A model generated the notes under the pieces. The model saw only the letters and a program-made list of their open reading frames with translations. It was not told the origin of the DNA and ran no database searches. This document shows positions 8,563 to 16,997 of a stretch of DNA of 58,261 bases, in pieces (position 1 is the stretch's first letter; each line of letters starts with the position of its first letter). The stretch covers positions 1 through 58,261 of the forward strand of contig NZ_JACONW010000016.1 of assembly GCF_014357575.1 (NCBI RefSeq). Direction: 5' to 3'. A program made the position numbers and the translations under genes. Source of the stretch: Pseudomonas folii (GTDB lineage Bacteria > Pseudomonadota > Gammaproteobacteria > Pseudomonadales > Pseudomonadaceae).

Positions 8563-9249
8563 ATGACTAATCCTAGAAAAACCGCCGTACTGACCGGCGT
8601 TAGTTCCGGCATCGGCATGGCCATCGCTCAGCGCCTGTTGGCCGAAGGCTGGCGCGTGCATGGTCTGAGTCGACGCCCTGCCAACATCGACCACCCTCTC
8701 TTTAACTGGACTGAATGCGACCTGAGCGATTTGCACGCGCTTGAACAAGCCTTGCAGTCCATAGACACGCTGGACGCCATTGTTCACGCGGCAGGTTTCA
8801 TGCGCACAGCGCCGCTGGGCCGGTTGAAACCGGACGACGGACAGGCCATGTGGCAGGTTCACGTCGCGGCGGCCAGCCATCTGGTCAATACCCTGCATGG
8901 CAGACTGCGTCCCGGCGCGAGAATCGTGATGATCGGCAGCCGCACCATGCAAGGTGCCCATGGACGCAGCCAATACGCGGCAACAAAGGCGGCGTTGCAA
9001 GGCATGGTGCGTTCCTGGGCCATGGAGCTGGCGCTCAACGGCATCACCGCCAACCTGATCGCCCCCGGCGCGACGGAAACCCCGATGTTGCTGGACCCGG
9101 CCCGCAGCGGCACTCCGCCCAATAAACCGCCGATTGGACGGTTTGTGCAGCCGTCTGAGGTAGCAGGCATGGCGGCGTTCTTGCTCGGACCGGACGCAGG
9201 TGCAATAACCGGGCAAAGTCTGGTGATCTGCGGCGGCGCCTCGCTATAG
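8563..9249 (+). CDS. SDR family NAD(P)-dependent oxidoreductase
   Basis: The 228-aa short-chain dehydrogenase starts at ATG 8563. It shows the cofactor motif TGVSSGIG, the Ser/Tyr/Lys active-site residues (IGSRT and QYAATKAAL) and a PGATETPM segment typical of classical SDRs. It follows the BNR gene after 180 nt containing a REPIN, so it may be partly uncoupled from the main operon. In the pathway it could oxidise or reduce a sugar-acid hydroxyl before aldol cleavage. Substrate unknown. Confidence 0.8.
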   Translation: MTNPRKTAVLTGVSSGIGMAIAQRLLAEGWRVHGLSRRPANIDHPLFNWTECDLSDLHALEQALQSIDTLDAIVHAAGFMRTAPLGRLKPDDGQAMWQVHVAAASHLVNTLHGRLRPGARIVMIGSRTMQGAHGRSQYAATKAALQGMVRSWAMELALNGITANLIAPGATETPMLLDPARSGTPPNKPPIGRFVQPSEVAGMAAFLLGPDAGAITGQSLVICGGASL

Positions 9250-9328
9250 ACTCGCCGGTTCTGCGGTTGCATTGCACCGCTGTTTAATGTGATAACCCCT
9301 TCCTCCTCGTTCATTACCAAGGCTGTTC

Positions 9329-10096
9329 ATGAAAGTCGCAAATCGCCGTCAATCGATACTGGAACTGGTCCTTTCAGGAAAGTCGAACGTCGATGAACTG
9401 TGCGCCCAACTGGGCGTATCGGAAGCAACAGTCCGCCGGGATCTCACCGCGCTGGCTGAAGAAGGCCTGGTCATTCGCACCTATGGCGGCGCGGCCCACG
9501 TGGGCATGCGCGAGCCGGAAACCTCGGTGGAAGAACGCCGCCAGCAGCACAGCCAGGAAAAGACCGTCATCGCCCGGGCTGCACTCGCGCATATTCAGGA
9601 TCACGACACGCTGTTCGTTGAAGGCGGCACCACCACCAGCGCGCTGGCTCAGCTCCTCAATCAGCGCCGCGGGTTGCATGTCATCACCAACAACCTCATG
9701 GCCCTGGCGGATCTGGCATTGATTCCCGAAGGCCGTATCACGGTGCTCGGCGGTGATTTGCGCAGTGCGAGCATGTCGACCTATGGTGTGACGGCCCAGG
9801 CTGCCCTTGAGCACCTGAGCGCCGACAAAGTATTCCTGAGTGCCGATGGCGTAGTGGCCGAACTGGGTTTGTGCGAAGCCAGCGCCGAGCAGGCATACCT
9901 CAAAGAAACCATGATCGCCCGCGCCGCCCACATCTATGTACTGGCCGACGCCACCAAACTTGGACGCGCACGCCAGCAACACTGGACGCCGCTGCGTCAG
10001 CCCTGGACGCTGATCACCCACGAAATGGATGACCCGTCGTTGTTGGCACCCTTTCAGGCGCGGCGCTCTATTACGGTTGAAGTTGTCAGGCTTTGA
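9329..10096 (+). CDS. DeoR/GlpR family transcriptional regulator
   Basis: The 255-aa protein has an N-terminal winged HTH (RRQSILELVL ... VSEATVRRDLTALAEEG, about residues 6-45) followed by the YGGA junction and a DeoRC sugar-phosphate sensor domain (EGGTTTSAL, VITNNLMAL). DeoR-type repressors of catabolic operons usually respond to a phosphorylated intermediate, which here could be a phosphotetronate or DHAP. The likely targets are the repeated motifs at 1342-1407. It is the last gene of the cluster and is co-directional with it. Confidence 0.85.
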   Translation: MKVANRRQSILELVLSGKSNVDELCAQLGVSEATVRRDLTALAEEGLVIRTYGGAAHVGMREPETSVEERRQQHSQEKTVIARAALAHIQDHDTLFVEGGTTTSALAQLLNQRRGLHVITNNLMALADLALIPEGRITVLGGDLRSASMSTYGVTAQAALEHLSADKVFLSADGVVAELGLCEASAEQAYLKETMIARAAHIYVLADATKLGRARQQHWTPLRQPWTLITHEMDDPSLLAPFQARRSITVEVVRL

Positions 10097-10375
10097 TGTT
10101 GAAACAGGTGGATAGTCCAGGACACTGATCGAGTCAGCACACAGCCCTGTTAAAAATTCTGCGTTTTAAACGACTGCCCTCTGAAAAACCCCTCCTTCCG
10201 ACTGCAAACATGAGCACATTAGCGGCTCTGGACAGCAGCGCCATTTCGCCTGGATCCCTCGATTAATCCTCTCATAACTCCCGCGCAAAATAGTCATATT
10301 TACAGCGTCAAAATACCGTGCAAACTCATCGAAAAGCCCGGTCTAGGGCTTCCGACAAACGGTAAGGAACTTCTT
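10097..10375. other. Gene-free spacer before the chemoreceptor
   Basis: No convincing reading frame, RNA or repeat was recognised in this stretch between the DeoR gene and the sigma-28 promoter. No strong terminator was seen after the DeoR gene. Confidence 0.5.
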
Positions 10376-10403
10376 TAAAGTTAAATGAAGCATGGGCGAA
10401 TAA
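10376..10403 (+). promoter_or_regulatory. Sigma-28 (FliA) promoter of the chemoreceptor gene
   Basis: TAAAGTTA (10376-10383), an 11-nt spacer and GGCGAATA (10395-10402) match the flagellar sigma-28 consensus TAAAGTTT-N11-GCCGATAA closely, with the correct spacing. Transcription would start near 10410, giving a leader of about 105 nt. FliA control is usual for Pseudomonas chemoreceptors. Confidence 0.75.
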
Positions 10404-10514
10404 GTAGATATCGTTATGCCATCACTCATTTGCGGCGTGATCGAGGTGAGCATCCGCTCTCGGTAAATAAAACATTTAAAGGCCAAGGAGCGGCTTTACC
10501 CAAGGATCGACAGC

Positions 10515-12137
10515 ATGCTCAATAAACTCAGCATTTCGCAAAAGCTCTACTTCAGCTTCTTTATCATCATCGCTTTGATCGCCGTGCTGGTAGGAAGCGC
10601 TTATCGAGGATTTGAAGAAGTTGAGGACGCCACCAACAGTAACGTCCATACCTATCTGGTTCTCAGTGAAGCACAGCTCGCTCTTGAGCAATTGATCAAT
10701 ATCGAAACCGGCATGCGCGGCTTCGTCATCGCCTCAAAGGATGCCTTTTTAGAACCTTTAGTAGCAGGCGAGCAAAAATTCAACGAAAAACTTGAATCAC
10801 TTAAACGCCTGACCGCCGATAATCCGGAACAACAACGGCGTTTGACCTCTCTGGGGGACACCCAGAAGCGCTGGCTCGAAGAAGATATCAAACCGATCAT
10901 TGCTTTACGCCGTGATCTGACAGCGCGCAGTCAGCCCGACGATGAGCTGGACAAGCGCATTACGGCCGGCGCTGACAAAGCCAAAATGGACAGCATGCGC
11001 GCGACGCTGGCGGAAATCAGCGCTACCGAAAACAAGCTGTTGGCGATAAGAAGCCAGAACATGGTTGATGCCAAGCATTTCGCACTGATGGTCCTCGTCT
11101 ACGGTGGCATCGGCGCAGCGGTGCTCGCACTGATTCTGGCATCCGTGCTGGGCCGCAGCACCACCAAACGCTTGCAACTGGCAATCGATGCCGCCACGGC
11201 CATCGCTAACGGCAAGCTGGACACCGTGATCGACACCAGCAGCCACGACGAACTGCCAAAAGCCTTTGACCGCATGCAGAATCGCCTGCGCGAAATGATT
11301 CAGCAGATCAGCCAGGCTGCGAACCAACTGGTCGTCGCTGTTCAACAGATCTCCGGTGCATCTGAACAGTTGTCCGGGGCTATTCAGGAACAATCCACGT
11401 CTGCTTCGATGATGGCCGCCACTATCGAAGAACTGACGGTCAGCATTCATCACGTGTCCGAGAATGCCAACGAAGCCCATGAAATCGCCAGTCGGTCGGG
11501 TCAGCAATCGAAAGACGGCGCCCAGGTCATCGAAGGTACTCTTTCAAGCATGAACGGTATCGCCCGGACCGTGCAGCACTCTTCGGCACAAGTAGCCGAC
11601 CTCGGCCAGCATTCCGAACATATCTCGTCGATCATCAGCGTTATCCAGGGCATTGCCGATCAGACCAACCTCCTGGCGCTCAACGCAGCCATTGAAGCTG
11701 CTCGTGCAGGTGAACAAGGTCGCGGCTTCGCGGTGGTAGCCGATGAAGTGCGCTTGCTGGCACAGAACACCGGCAAGTCGACCAAGGAAATCGCCGGCAT
11801 GATCGAGAAGATTCAGGCGGGTGTGCGGGAGACGGTTGAAAGCATGCGCGGTGGTGTCCAGGAAGTGAACGAAGGCGTAGAAATGGCCGGCACTGCCGGA
11901 CAGGCAATCGTCGAGATCCGCGACAGCTCAAACAAAGTGCTGCAGGTGGTCGACCAGATCTCCTTCGCATTGCGCGAACAAACCGCTGCCAGCCAGGATG
12001 TGGCACGCAACGTTGAACGCTCGGCGCAAATGGCTGAACAGAACAATATGTCTGTTCAGGAACTGCTCAAGACCAGCGGAGGCCTACAGACCCTCGCCAG
12101 CAGCCTGCAACGTGAAGTGGGTAAATTCCAGCTGTAG
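10515..12137 (+). CDS. Methyl-accepting chemotaxis protein with CHASE3 sensor
   Basis: The 540-aa inner-membrane chemoreceptor has TM1 at about 10-30, a periplasmic helical domain at about 35-185 with the CHASE3-like pattern ([14 protein letters not shown]), TM2 at about 188-210 and HAMP at about 211-263. The cytoplasmic signalling hairpin follows, with tip sequence around [20 protein letters not shown]. No C-terminal NWETF-like CheR tether is seen. CHASE3 ligands are poorly defined. It lies alone behind a sigma-28 promoter next to the catabolic cluster, so a role in taxis to the same substrate is possible but unproven. Confidence 0.9.
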   Translation: MLNKLSISQKLYFSFFIIIALIAVLVGSAYRGFEEVEDATNSNVHTYLVLSEAQLALEQLINIETGMRGFVIASKDAFLEPLVAGEQKFNEKLESLKRLTADNPEQQRRLTSLGDTQKRWLEEDIKPIIALRRDLTARSQPDDELDKRITAGADKAKMDSMRATLAEISATENKLLAIRSQNMVDAKHFALMVLVYGGIGAAVLALILASVLGRSTTKRLQLAIDAATAIANGKLDTVIDTSSHDELPKAFDRMQNRLREMIQQISQAANQLVVAVQQISGASEQLSGAIQEQSTSASMMAATIEELTVSIHHVSENANEAHEIASRSGQQSKDGAQVIEGTLSSMNGIARTVQHSSAQVADLGQHSEHISSIISVIQGIADQTNLLALNAAIEAARAGEQGRGFAVVADEVRLLAQNTGKSTKEIAGMIEKIQAGVRETVESMRGGVQEVNEGVEMAGTAGQAIVEIRDSSNKVLQVVDQISFALREQTAASQDVARNVERSAQMAEQNNMSVQELLKTSGGLQTLASSLQREVGKFQL

Positions 12138-12262
12138 GTCGACAACAGGATCGTTTGATTGACGAGATATTCGGTAAGCGCTCCATAAACGCCACATTCA
12201 AACCCACCACCTGATTACGGATGCTGTGCTCCCGAATCGCTTTCTGGAGCCCATCCGTCACG

Positions 12263-12450
12263 GTGCGACCCGATGCCAAAGTCGAAAGGTCTACCTGTAC
12301 CCCAAACCAGTCGACTTCCGAAAATCCATTGACGGCCTGGCTGCGCTGGTCGAGCTGGATATCAAGGTGGCAGTATTCGATCCGGTGCGTTTCGTTTTCC
12401 TCAACAAGCCGTGTACCGCGTGAAGATTTTGTACTGGGCCAGGTCCTCAC
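12263..12450 (+). pseudogene. Fragment of IS66-family tnpB (accessory protein)
   Basis: The pieces RPDAKVE, VYLYPKPVDFRKSIDGLAAL and ELDIKVAVFDPVRFVFLNK match the start of IS66-type TnpB, but they are spread over two frames. One frameshift falls near 12287, another at about 12410, where RVKILYW continues in a different phase, and the rest of the element is missing. It is a relic that marks the left edge of the accessory island, abutting the Rhs remnant directly. Confidence 0.8.
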
Positions 12451-13980
12451 TCACACCGACAGCAAAGGCCAGATCACGCGGCTGTTCCGCAACGCCCATG
12501 GTTTACCCACCCGGCGCGAGGACGCCAAGGGCGAGGCCGTTGCCTACCAGTAAGACAACGCCATTCGCCTTGTCGCCTTGACCAACGAAAACAACGCCAC
12601 CCACAACTTTGCCTACGACAACGTCAACTTCTTGATCGAAGAAAGGTGCATCGACAACCTCGGCCGCCGCTTCAGCTACAACCTTGACAGGCACCTGACA
12701 CAGGTCGAGGAAATTGGCTACAGTGAAAAAGGCGAACATCCGCACCGCAGCACTCACCTCGAGCGCGACCCGATTGGTCGATAGCTGGCCAGACTGAACG
12801 ACGACGCGCGTCAGGACAGCGTATACGGCGACGGCTACCGGTTGCTGTCTTTTGAGCGCAAACCGACGGATATCGGCGTCACCGCTGAAAAGATCGACTT
12901 CGTCCAAGACCTGCTGGGTCGCCTCGGCAAAGAAACCACCCCCCAAGGCGCACTGGCCTAAGAGTACGATCCGCTCAGCAATCTGACCACGCTGACCCTG
13001 CCCACCGGTCAGCACCTGAATCACCTGTATTACGGCAGCGGTCACCTGCACCAATTGAACTTCGACGGCCAGTTGATCAGCGACATGGAAAGGGACGATC
13101 TGTACCGCGAGATTTACCGTTCCCCAGGCAAGCTGACCAGTTGCTTCGGCTACGACAACATGGGTCGCAAGGCCTGGCAGTACGCGACTACCCTGCCCGC
13201 TGAAAAACTTTCACAGTTCCAGAACCAGCTAATAAAGCCAAAGCGTTACGTCGAGCACGCCTACAACTCTATTCACCGCCGCTCCGAATACGGTAAAGCC
13301 GGCGAGCTGAGCCGCACCCTCGACAAGCTGCGCGGCGAAACCCAGTACGAATAAGAGGCCTAGGGCAACCTGAAAGAGAAAACTGTCGGCATAGTACGCT
13401 GGCAGACCTTCACCTACGACTGCGAAAACCGCCTGGTCAAAACTGCGACCATGGCTGACACACAGGTGGAAAGCACAAGCAGCTATCAGTAAGACAGTCT
13501 GGGCAGGCGAGTCGCCAGACAGTCGGAGATCAAAGGCCAGACCGAGCACAAACGCTTACTCTGGCAAGGCCTGCGGATGCTCCGTGAAGAAAATCCCGGC
13601 CAGAAAAGCCTGTGTATCTAACAGCCCGACAGCTATGCACCCCTTGGCCAGTGTGGATGAAAAAGAAGGCGAGGTAGAGAACAAGGTTTACTACTTCCAC
13701 ACCGACCACATCGGCACACCGCTGGAAATGACCGATGCCGATGGGCAGATCTTCTGGCAGGCCAAGTACCGAAAAAGCGGATGATGAATGAGGTCGATCA
13801 GACCTGCGGTTTCAGGGGCAGTATTTTGATGCCGAGACGGGACCGCACTACAACACGTTTCGGTATTATGACCCGGAGATTGGGCGGTTTACTAAGTAGG
13901 ATCCGATTGGGTTGGCTGGGGGAGTAAATCTTTACGAATATGTACCAAACCCGGCGGCATGGGTTGATCCTTGGGGGTGA
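12436..13980 (+). pseudogene. Decayed rhs (YD-repeat) core, copy 1
   Basis: Conceptual translation gives the C-terminal half of a Pseudomonas Rhs protein: YD repeats, then [42 protein letters not shown] and DPIGLAGG, ending in NPAAWVDPWG and a stop at 13978. It contains in-frame stops at 12551, 12782, 12959, 13352, 13361, 13490, 13619 and about 13897. Five of these are TAA at positions where the Rhs pattern calls for Tyr. Frameshifts fall near 13640 and 13790. An internal deletion is likely near 13355, where one YD repeat jumps to GNLKEK. Intact Rhs proteins are T6SS-delivered toxin cages; the N-terminal part (PAAR and first half) is absent. Confidence 0.85.
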
Positions 13981-14280
13981 GAATGTTGCAGTACCGCCAG
14001 AAGAGGGTATTGGAAAGCAGAAGCGAAGACACCAACTCGAGGTGACTTCCGAGATAATATGGCTCTTATGGAAAAAGGCCAAGCTCCCAGAATTAAGGTT
14101 GAAGTGGATGATTGCAAGACGCTTGACATAACTGAAAAACCATATTCATATAACTTCATAATAATGAGATCCCACAGTGCATAGGAGGGGCCGGGGCACA
14201 TAAAAAAATTCTAACTTGCTACCTCTCACGCCATCGGAGCATGAAGCAGTCCGATCCATAGACACGTGCAATCTAATTTA
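13981..14280 (+). pseudogene. Broken Rhs toxin tip, copy 1
   Basis: Directly after the PWG end of the core, one frame reads GYWKAEAKTPTRGDFRDNMA, then LMEKGQAPRIKVEVDD, and is cut by a stop near 14183. Another frame resumes with LTPSEHEAVRSID and ends at about 14279. The layout (N-terminal RDNMALMEKGQAPR, C-terminal PSEHEAV) recalls HNH/endonuclease-VII-like Rhs tips; that family assignment is tentative. It is followed 27 nt later by an intact gene in the immunity position. Confidence 0.5.
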
Positions 14281-14306
14281 ATCAATATAGTTAAGGGAGT
14301 AGACGC

Positions 14307-14786
14307 ATGACAGAAATAAACTCAGACTCAATAAGAGACTTAGTTAACTCCACAACTTACAACACAATAGTGGATGCGTTAAAAAAGGAATTAGGAATTA
14401 GTGTATTTGACGATGACAAGGACATACTGTGTAGTTTTGATACCCGTTCTGTCAACAGATCAGGCCTGGAGCTGGCAACACTTGAGAAACTGATCTCCGA
14501 AAACAGTAAAGAACTGATTCTTTACTCTATAAATAAGCATAGGGCTATGAATGGGATCCAAGAGAACCAAGAGTATTCACACGGAGAAGAGCCAGAAGAG
14601 GTCGAGAAAGATTCAAACATTGTGAGCAAAGGGTATGCGCCAGGATTTGTGCTTGCTAATGCGATCGAATATCTACTAGACGAAACAGGCCAAAAAGAAC
14701 TTGAAGCTTATTTAAAAGCTTCTCGCATTCCGGGCGCAAAAAAGTATGCAAAAAAAATTGCCACATTCAAGATCCAAAACCAATAA
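14307..14786 (+). CDS. Putative orphan Rhs immunity protein (unknown family)
   Basis: The 159-aa reading frame is intact, AT-rich and acidic (EEPEEVEKDS), with a strong Shine-Dalgarno AAGGGAG 7 nt before ATG 14307. I do not recognise a domain. Its place immediately downstream of a broken Rhs toxin tip, its AT-rich composition and its acidity are what is expected of a cognate immunity protein. This function is inferred from position only. Unlike the toxin before it, it carries no stop or frameshift. Confidence 0.55.
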   Translation: MTEINSDSIRDLVNSTTYNTIVDALKKELGISVFDDDKDILCSFDTRSVNRSGLELATLEKLISENSKELILYSINKHRAMNGIQENQEYSHGEEPEEVEKDSNIVSKGYAPGFVLANAIEYLLDETGQKELEAYLKASRIPGAKKYAKKIATFKIQNQ

Positions 14787-14896
14787 AAACCACCAAAGAT
14801 TCTTCGACTAATAAACTGGGATGCAACCAACAATCTAGCTATTACTCGATAGTTGGTCCCATGCACACCTAGCAGTTGCCATTTAGACCTTAGAGA

Positions 14897-15445
14897 ACAT
14901 TGCCAGCAGTCAGGTCGAGAGCACCAGCAGCTATCGGTACGGCAGTCTGGACAGGCGGGTCGCCAAACCGTCGGAGATTAAAGGCCAGACGAGCACAAAC
15001 GCTTCCTCTGGCAAGGCCTGCAGATGCTCCGTGGAGAGAGTCCCGCCCAGACAAGCCTGTATATCTACCAACCCGACAGCTATGCGTCCCTTGGCCCGTG
15101 TGGATGAAAATGAAGGCGAGGTAGAGAACAAGGTTTTATACTTCCACACGGACCAGATCGGCACACCGCTGGAAATGACTGATGCCGACGGGCAGATCGT
15201 CTGGCAGGTCAAGTACCGGCCTTGGGGTGCGGTTGAATAGCGGGGGGGGGAATGAGGTCGAGCAGACCTGCGGTTTCAGTGGCAGTATTTTGATGCCGAG
15301 ACGGGACCGCTACAATACGTTTCGGTATTATGACACGGAGACTGGGCGGTTTATTACGCAGGATCCGATTGGGTTGGCAGGAGAGTTGAATTTCTACACT
15401 GATGGGCCTAAACCTCTTACATATTGCCCCGTGGGGATTGACTGA
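14897..15445 (+). pseudogene. Decayed rhs core, copy 2 (displaced 3' module)
   Basis: This is a second copy of the last part of the Rhs core: SQVESTSSYRYGSLDRRVAK, LYIYQPDSYA, VDENEGEVENKVLYFHTDQI, FRYYDTETGRFITQDPIGLA, ending TYCPVGID. It is about 85% identical by eye to 13450-13940. It lacks everything 5' of this, has a 1-nt deletion near 14983, shares with copy 1 an extra base before LARVDEN, and has a stop at 15238 followed by a run of ten G. This is the classic structure of a displaced, silent Rhs tip cassette. Confidence 0.85.
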
Positions 15446-15746
15446 AACTTATATTTACTGACGGAACGACATCCTATATTTGGAAAGGCTCCGGAGTAAG
15501 GGCGACCAGGTCCATGGCAGCATAAGCCAATGAAAGTGCAAACCCGACTCCGTTTGCCCATACTGATTTTGGAGACAGCTAATTTTGGTTTATGGTGGAG
15601 CGTCGATTGATGGAAAAATATGATGCGTGTGCATCTAATGCTTTGCCAATGCCTCATTAAAAACTCGCTTGGCAAAAAAAATCATGAAGCGACCTCCATT
15701 AAAACGTAAAAAAGTCAACAAAATCGCCAATAAATCAGATAAGTAG
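15446..15746 (+). pseudogene. Broken toxin tip, copy 2
   Basis: The sequence after the second Rhs core gives only fragmentary frames: GRPGPWQHKPMKVQT, then, in another frame, a basic end MKRPPLKRKKVNKIANKSDK closing at about 15746. The Lys-rich end and the position suggest a nuclease-type toxin tip, but the family is not recognisable. Several stops and frame changes show that it is inactive. Confidence 0.4.
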
Positions 15747-15779
15747 TTTAAATCTCTAAAGGGAGTGGAAGAATATAAA

Positions 15780-16625
15780 ATGAAAAAATACTCCTATAAC
15801 GAAAATATTGATGCATTTGAAATATCGGAATATTTTTTGTTGGAAGGTTTAAAGCAGGCACAAAAAAAAGACCACAGAAATATCAGAATCATGAGAGATA
15901 ACTCTGTCGCCAGTTCAACCGTACTGGACTTGAGCCCACTCGCGTCTAGTGAATCAGTAGAAACGCTCAATATTTCGCAAGACATCAACCTGAAAAAGGT
16001 TGATTTCTCACCACTCTATACATGCTCCTCTTTAAAAGCGTTGACAATTTCTTATCTGAAAGACGTGTTAGACTTTTCAAAGCTTACTTCGCTGAAAACG
16101 CTATACATTATGAAAGCACACGACAAAATAGAAAGCTTACACATCAGCAATGTCAGTGACTTATTACTCGCGGGTATAAAAAATAAAGACCTGACCTTTC
16201 TGTTGGCGCCAAAACTCGAAACGCTAAGGGTCAGTGGAGGCAATCTAGAGTCGCTCGAAGGTTTAAAAGCAAGTAAAACTCTTGGCGATATTGAAATAAG
16301 TCACTGCGCCAAACTTATTGACGTCAGCCAATTAAACGAACTCACCGAACTAAAAAAACTCTCCATAGAAAAATGCAAGCACATCAGCGATTATTCATTT
16401 CTCTCTGGCAATAATGCGCTGGAAACATTTTTTGCATCAGAACTAGACTCACTCAACTTCATCCCAAACCTAAAGAAAATTCAGTTCGTAAAATTCTGGG
16501 AAGTCAAAGATGGTGACTTGCAACCGTTGCTAAATTCGAAGACGCTAAGGCGTGTTGATTTTTTCCCACAGAAGAAAAATTATACGCATTCCAAAGAAGA
16601 AATTAACAATCTAATTCAACGCTAG
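15780..16625 (+). CDS. Leucine-rich-repeat protein, putative orphan immunity protein
   Basis: The 281-aa protein starts at ATG 15780, with GGAAG 8 nt upstream; a GTG at 15765 is less likely. After a 30-residue N-terminus it consists of irregular leucine-rich repeats of about 20-24 residues (LDLSPLASSESVETLNIS, LKALTISYLKDVLDFSKL, LKTLYIM, LETLRVSGGNLESLEGL, LGDIEISHCAKLIDVSQL, LKKLSIEKCKHISDYSFL). There is no signal peptide. It follows the second broken Rhs toxin tip by 33 nt and is intact and AT-rich. LRR proteins often bind proteins, so an immunity role is reasonable but inferred from position. Confidence 0.6.
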   Translation: MKKYSYNENIDAFEISEYFLLEGLKQAQKKDHRNIRIMRDNSVASSTVLDLSPLASSESVETLNISQDINLKKVDFSPLYTCSSLKALTISYLKDVLDFSKLTSLKTLYIMKAHDKIESLHISNVSDLLLAGIKNKDLTFLLAPKLETLRVSGGNLESLEGLKASKTLGDIEISHCAKLIDVSQLNELTELKKLSIEKCKHISDYSFLSGNNALETFFASELDSLNFIPNLKKIQFVKFWEVKDGDLQPLLNSKTLRRVDFFPQKKNYTHSKEEINNLIQR

Positions 16626-16716
16626 CCCCAAACGTGCACACTACTATTTCTATAGACAAGAAGCGTCGGGCGCATCATAAATTATTGCGTATGTGAATTT
16701 TAAAATCGATATTGTC

Positions 16717-16970
16717 TTATCCATAAAGCTGACGAATATGTCTTAAGACGGCCTCAAACGTTTCTTCAGACTGCGCATCAATACAGAAGAAGCTACCAAA
16801 GTCTTCAGTGGTATAACCGAAAGAACAGGACCAGAGCTCACTGAGCCCTGCTTCACCGTAAACTCTAAAATCGGTGGCTTCACCGCTAATTAATTTTTTA
16901 CTCAACCTGTCTAAATCAAACTGAAAAAGTCAAGTCCTTCGTCGCCGGGGTTGCACTCCAGCGTAGTGAT
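16717..16970 (-). pseudogene. Frameshifted remnant of a small protein gene
   Basis: On the minus strand, ITTLECNPGDEGLDF (about 16970-16926) and, one frame over, FQFDLDRLSKKLISGEATDF running to the end LRHIRQLYG (to 16717) join into one plausible domain across a 1-nt change in a run of T near 16929. No start codon precedes the first part, because a stop lies just upstream. The 3' part alone could start at the TTG at 16905 (62 aa). Family unknown. It lies at the end of the minus-strand immunity array and may be a decayed immunity gene. Confidence 0.5.
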
Positions 16971-16997
16971 TGTGTGTGATTTTTAAAAAGCTGGTTT

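Noticed and set aside
1445..9249. A conventional sialic-acid (nan) utilisation operon
   Set aside because: Although NAL-like, SSS and sialidase-like genes are present, there is no epimerase, ManNAc kinase, deacetylase or deaminase; the kinase and dehydrogenase are of the tetronate type.
12551..13621. A reassigned code in which TAA is read as Tyr
   Set aside because: All surrounding genes end with ordinary TAA, TAG and TGA stops, and the Rhs region also has TAG stops and frameshifts, so decay is the simpler explanation.
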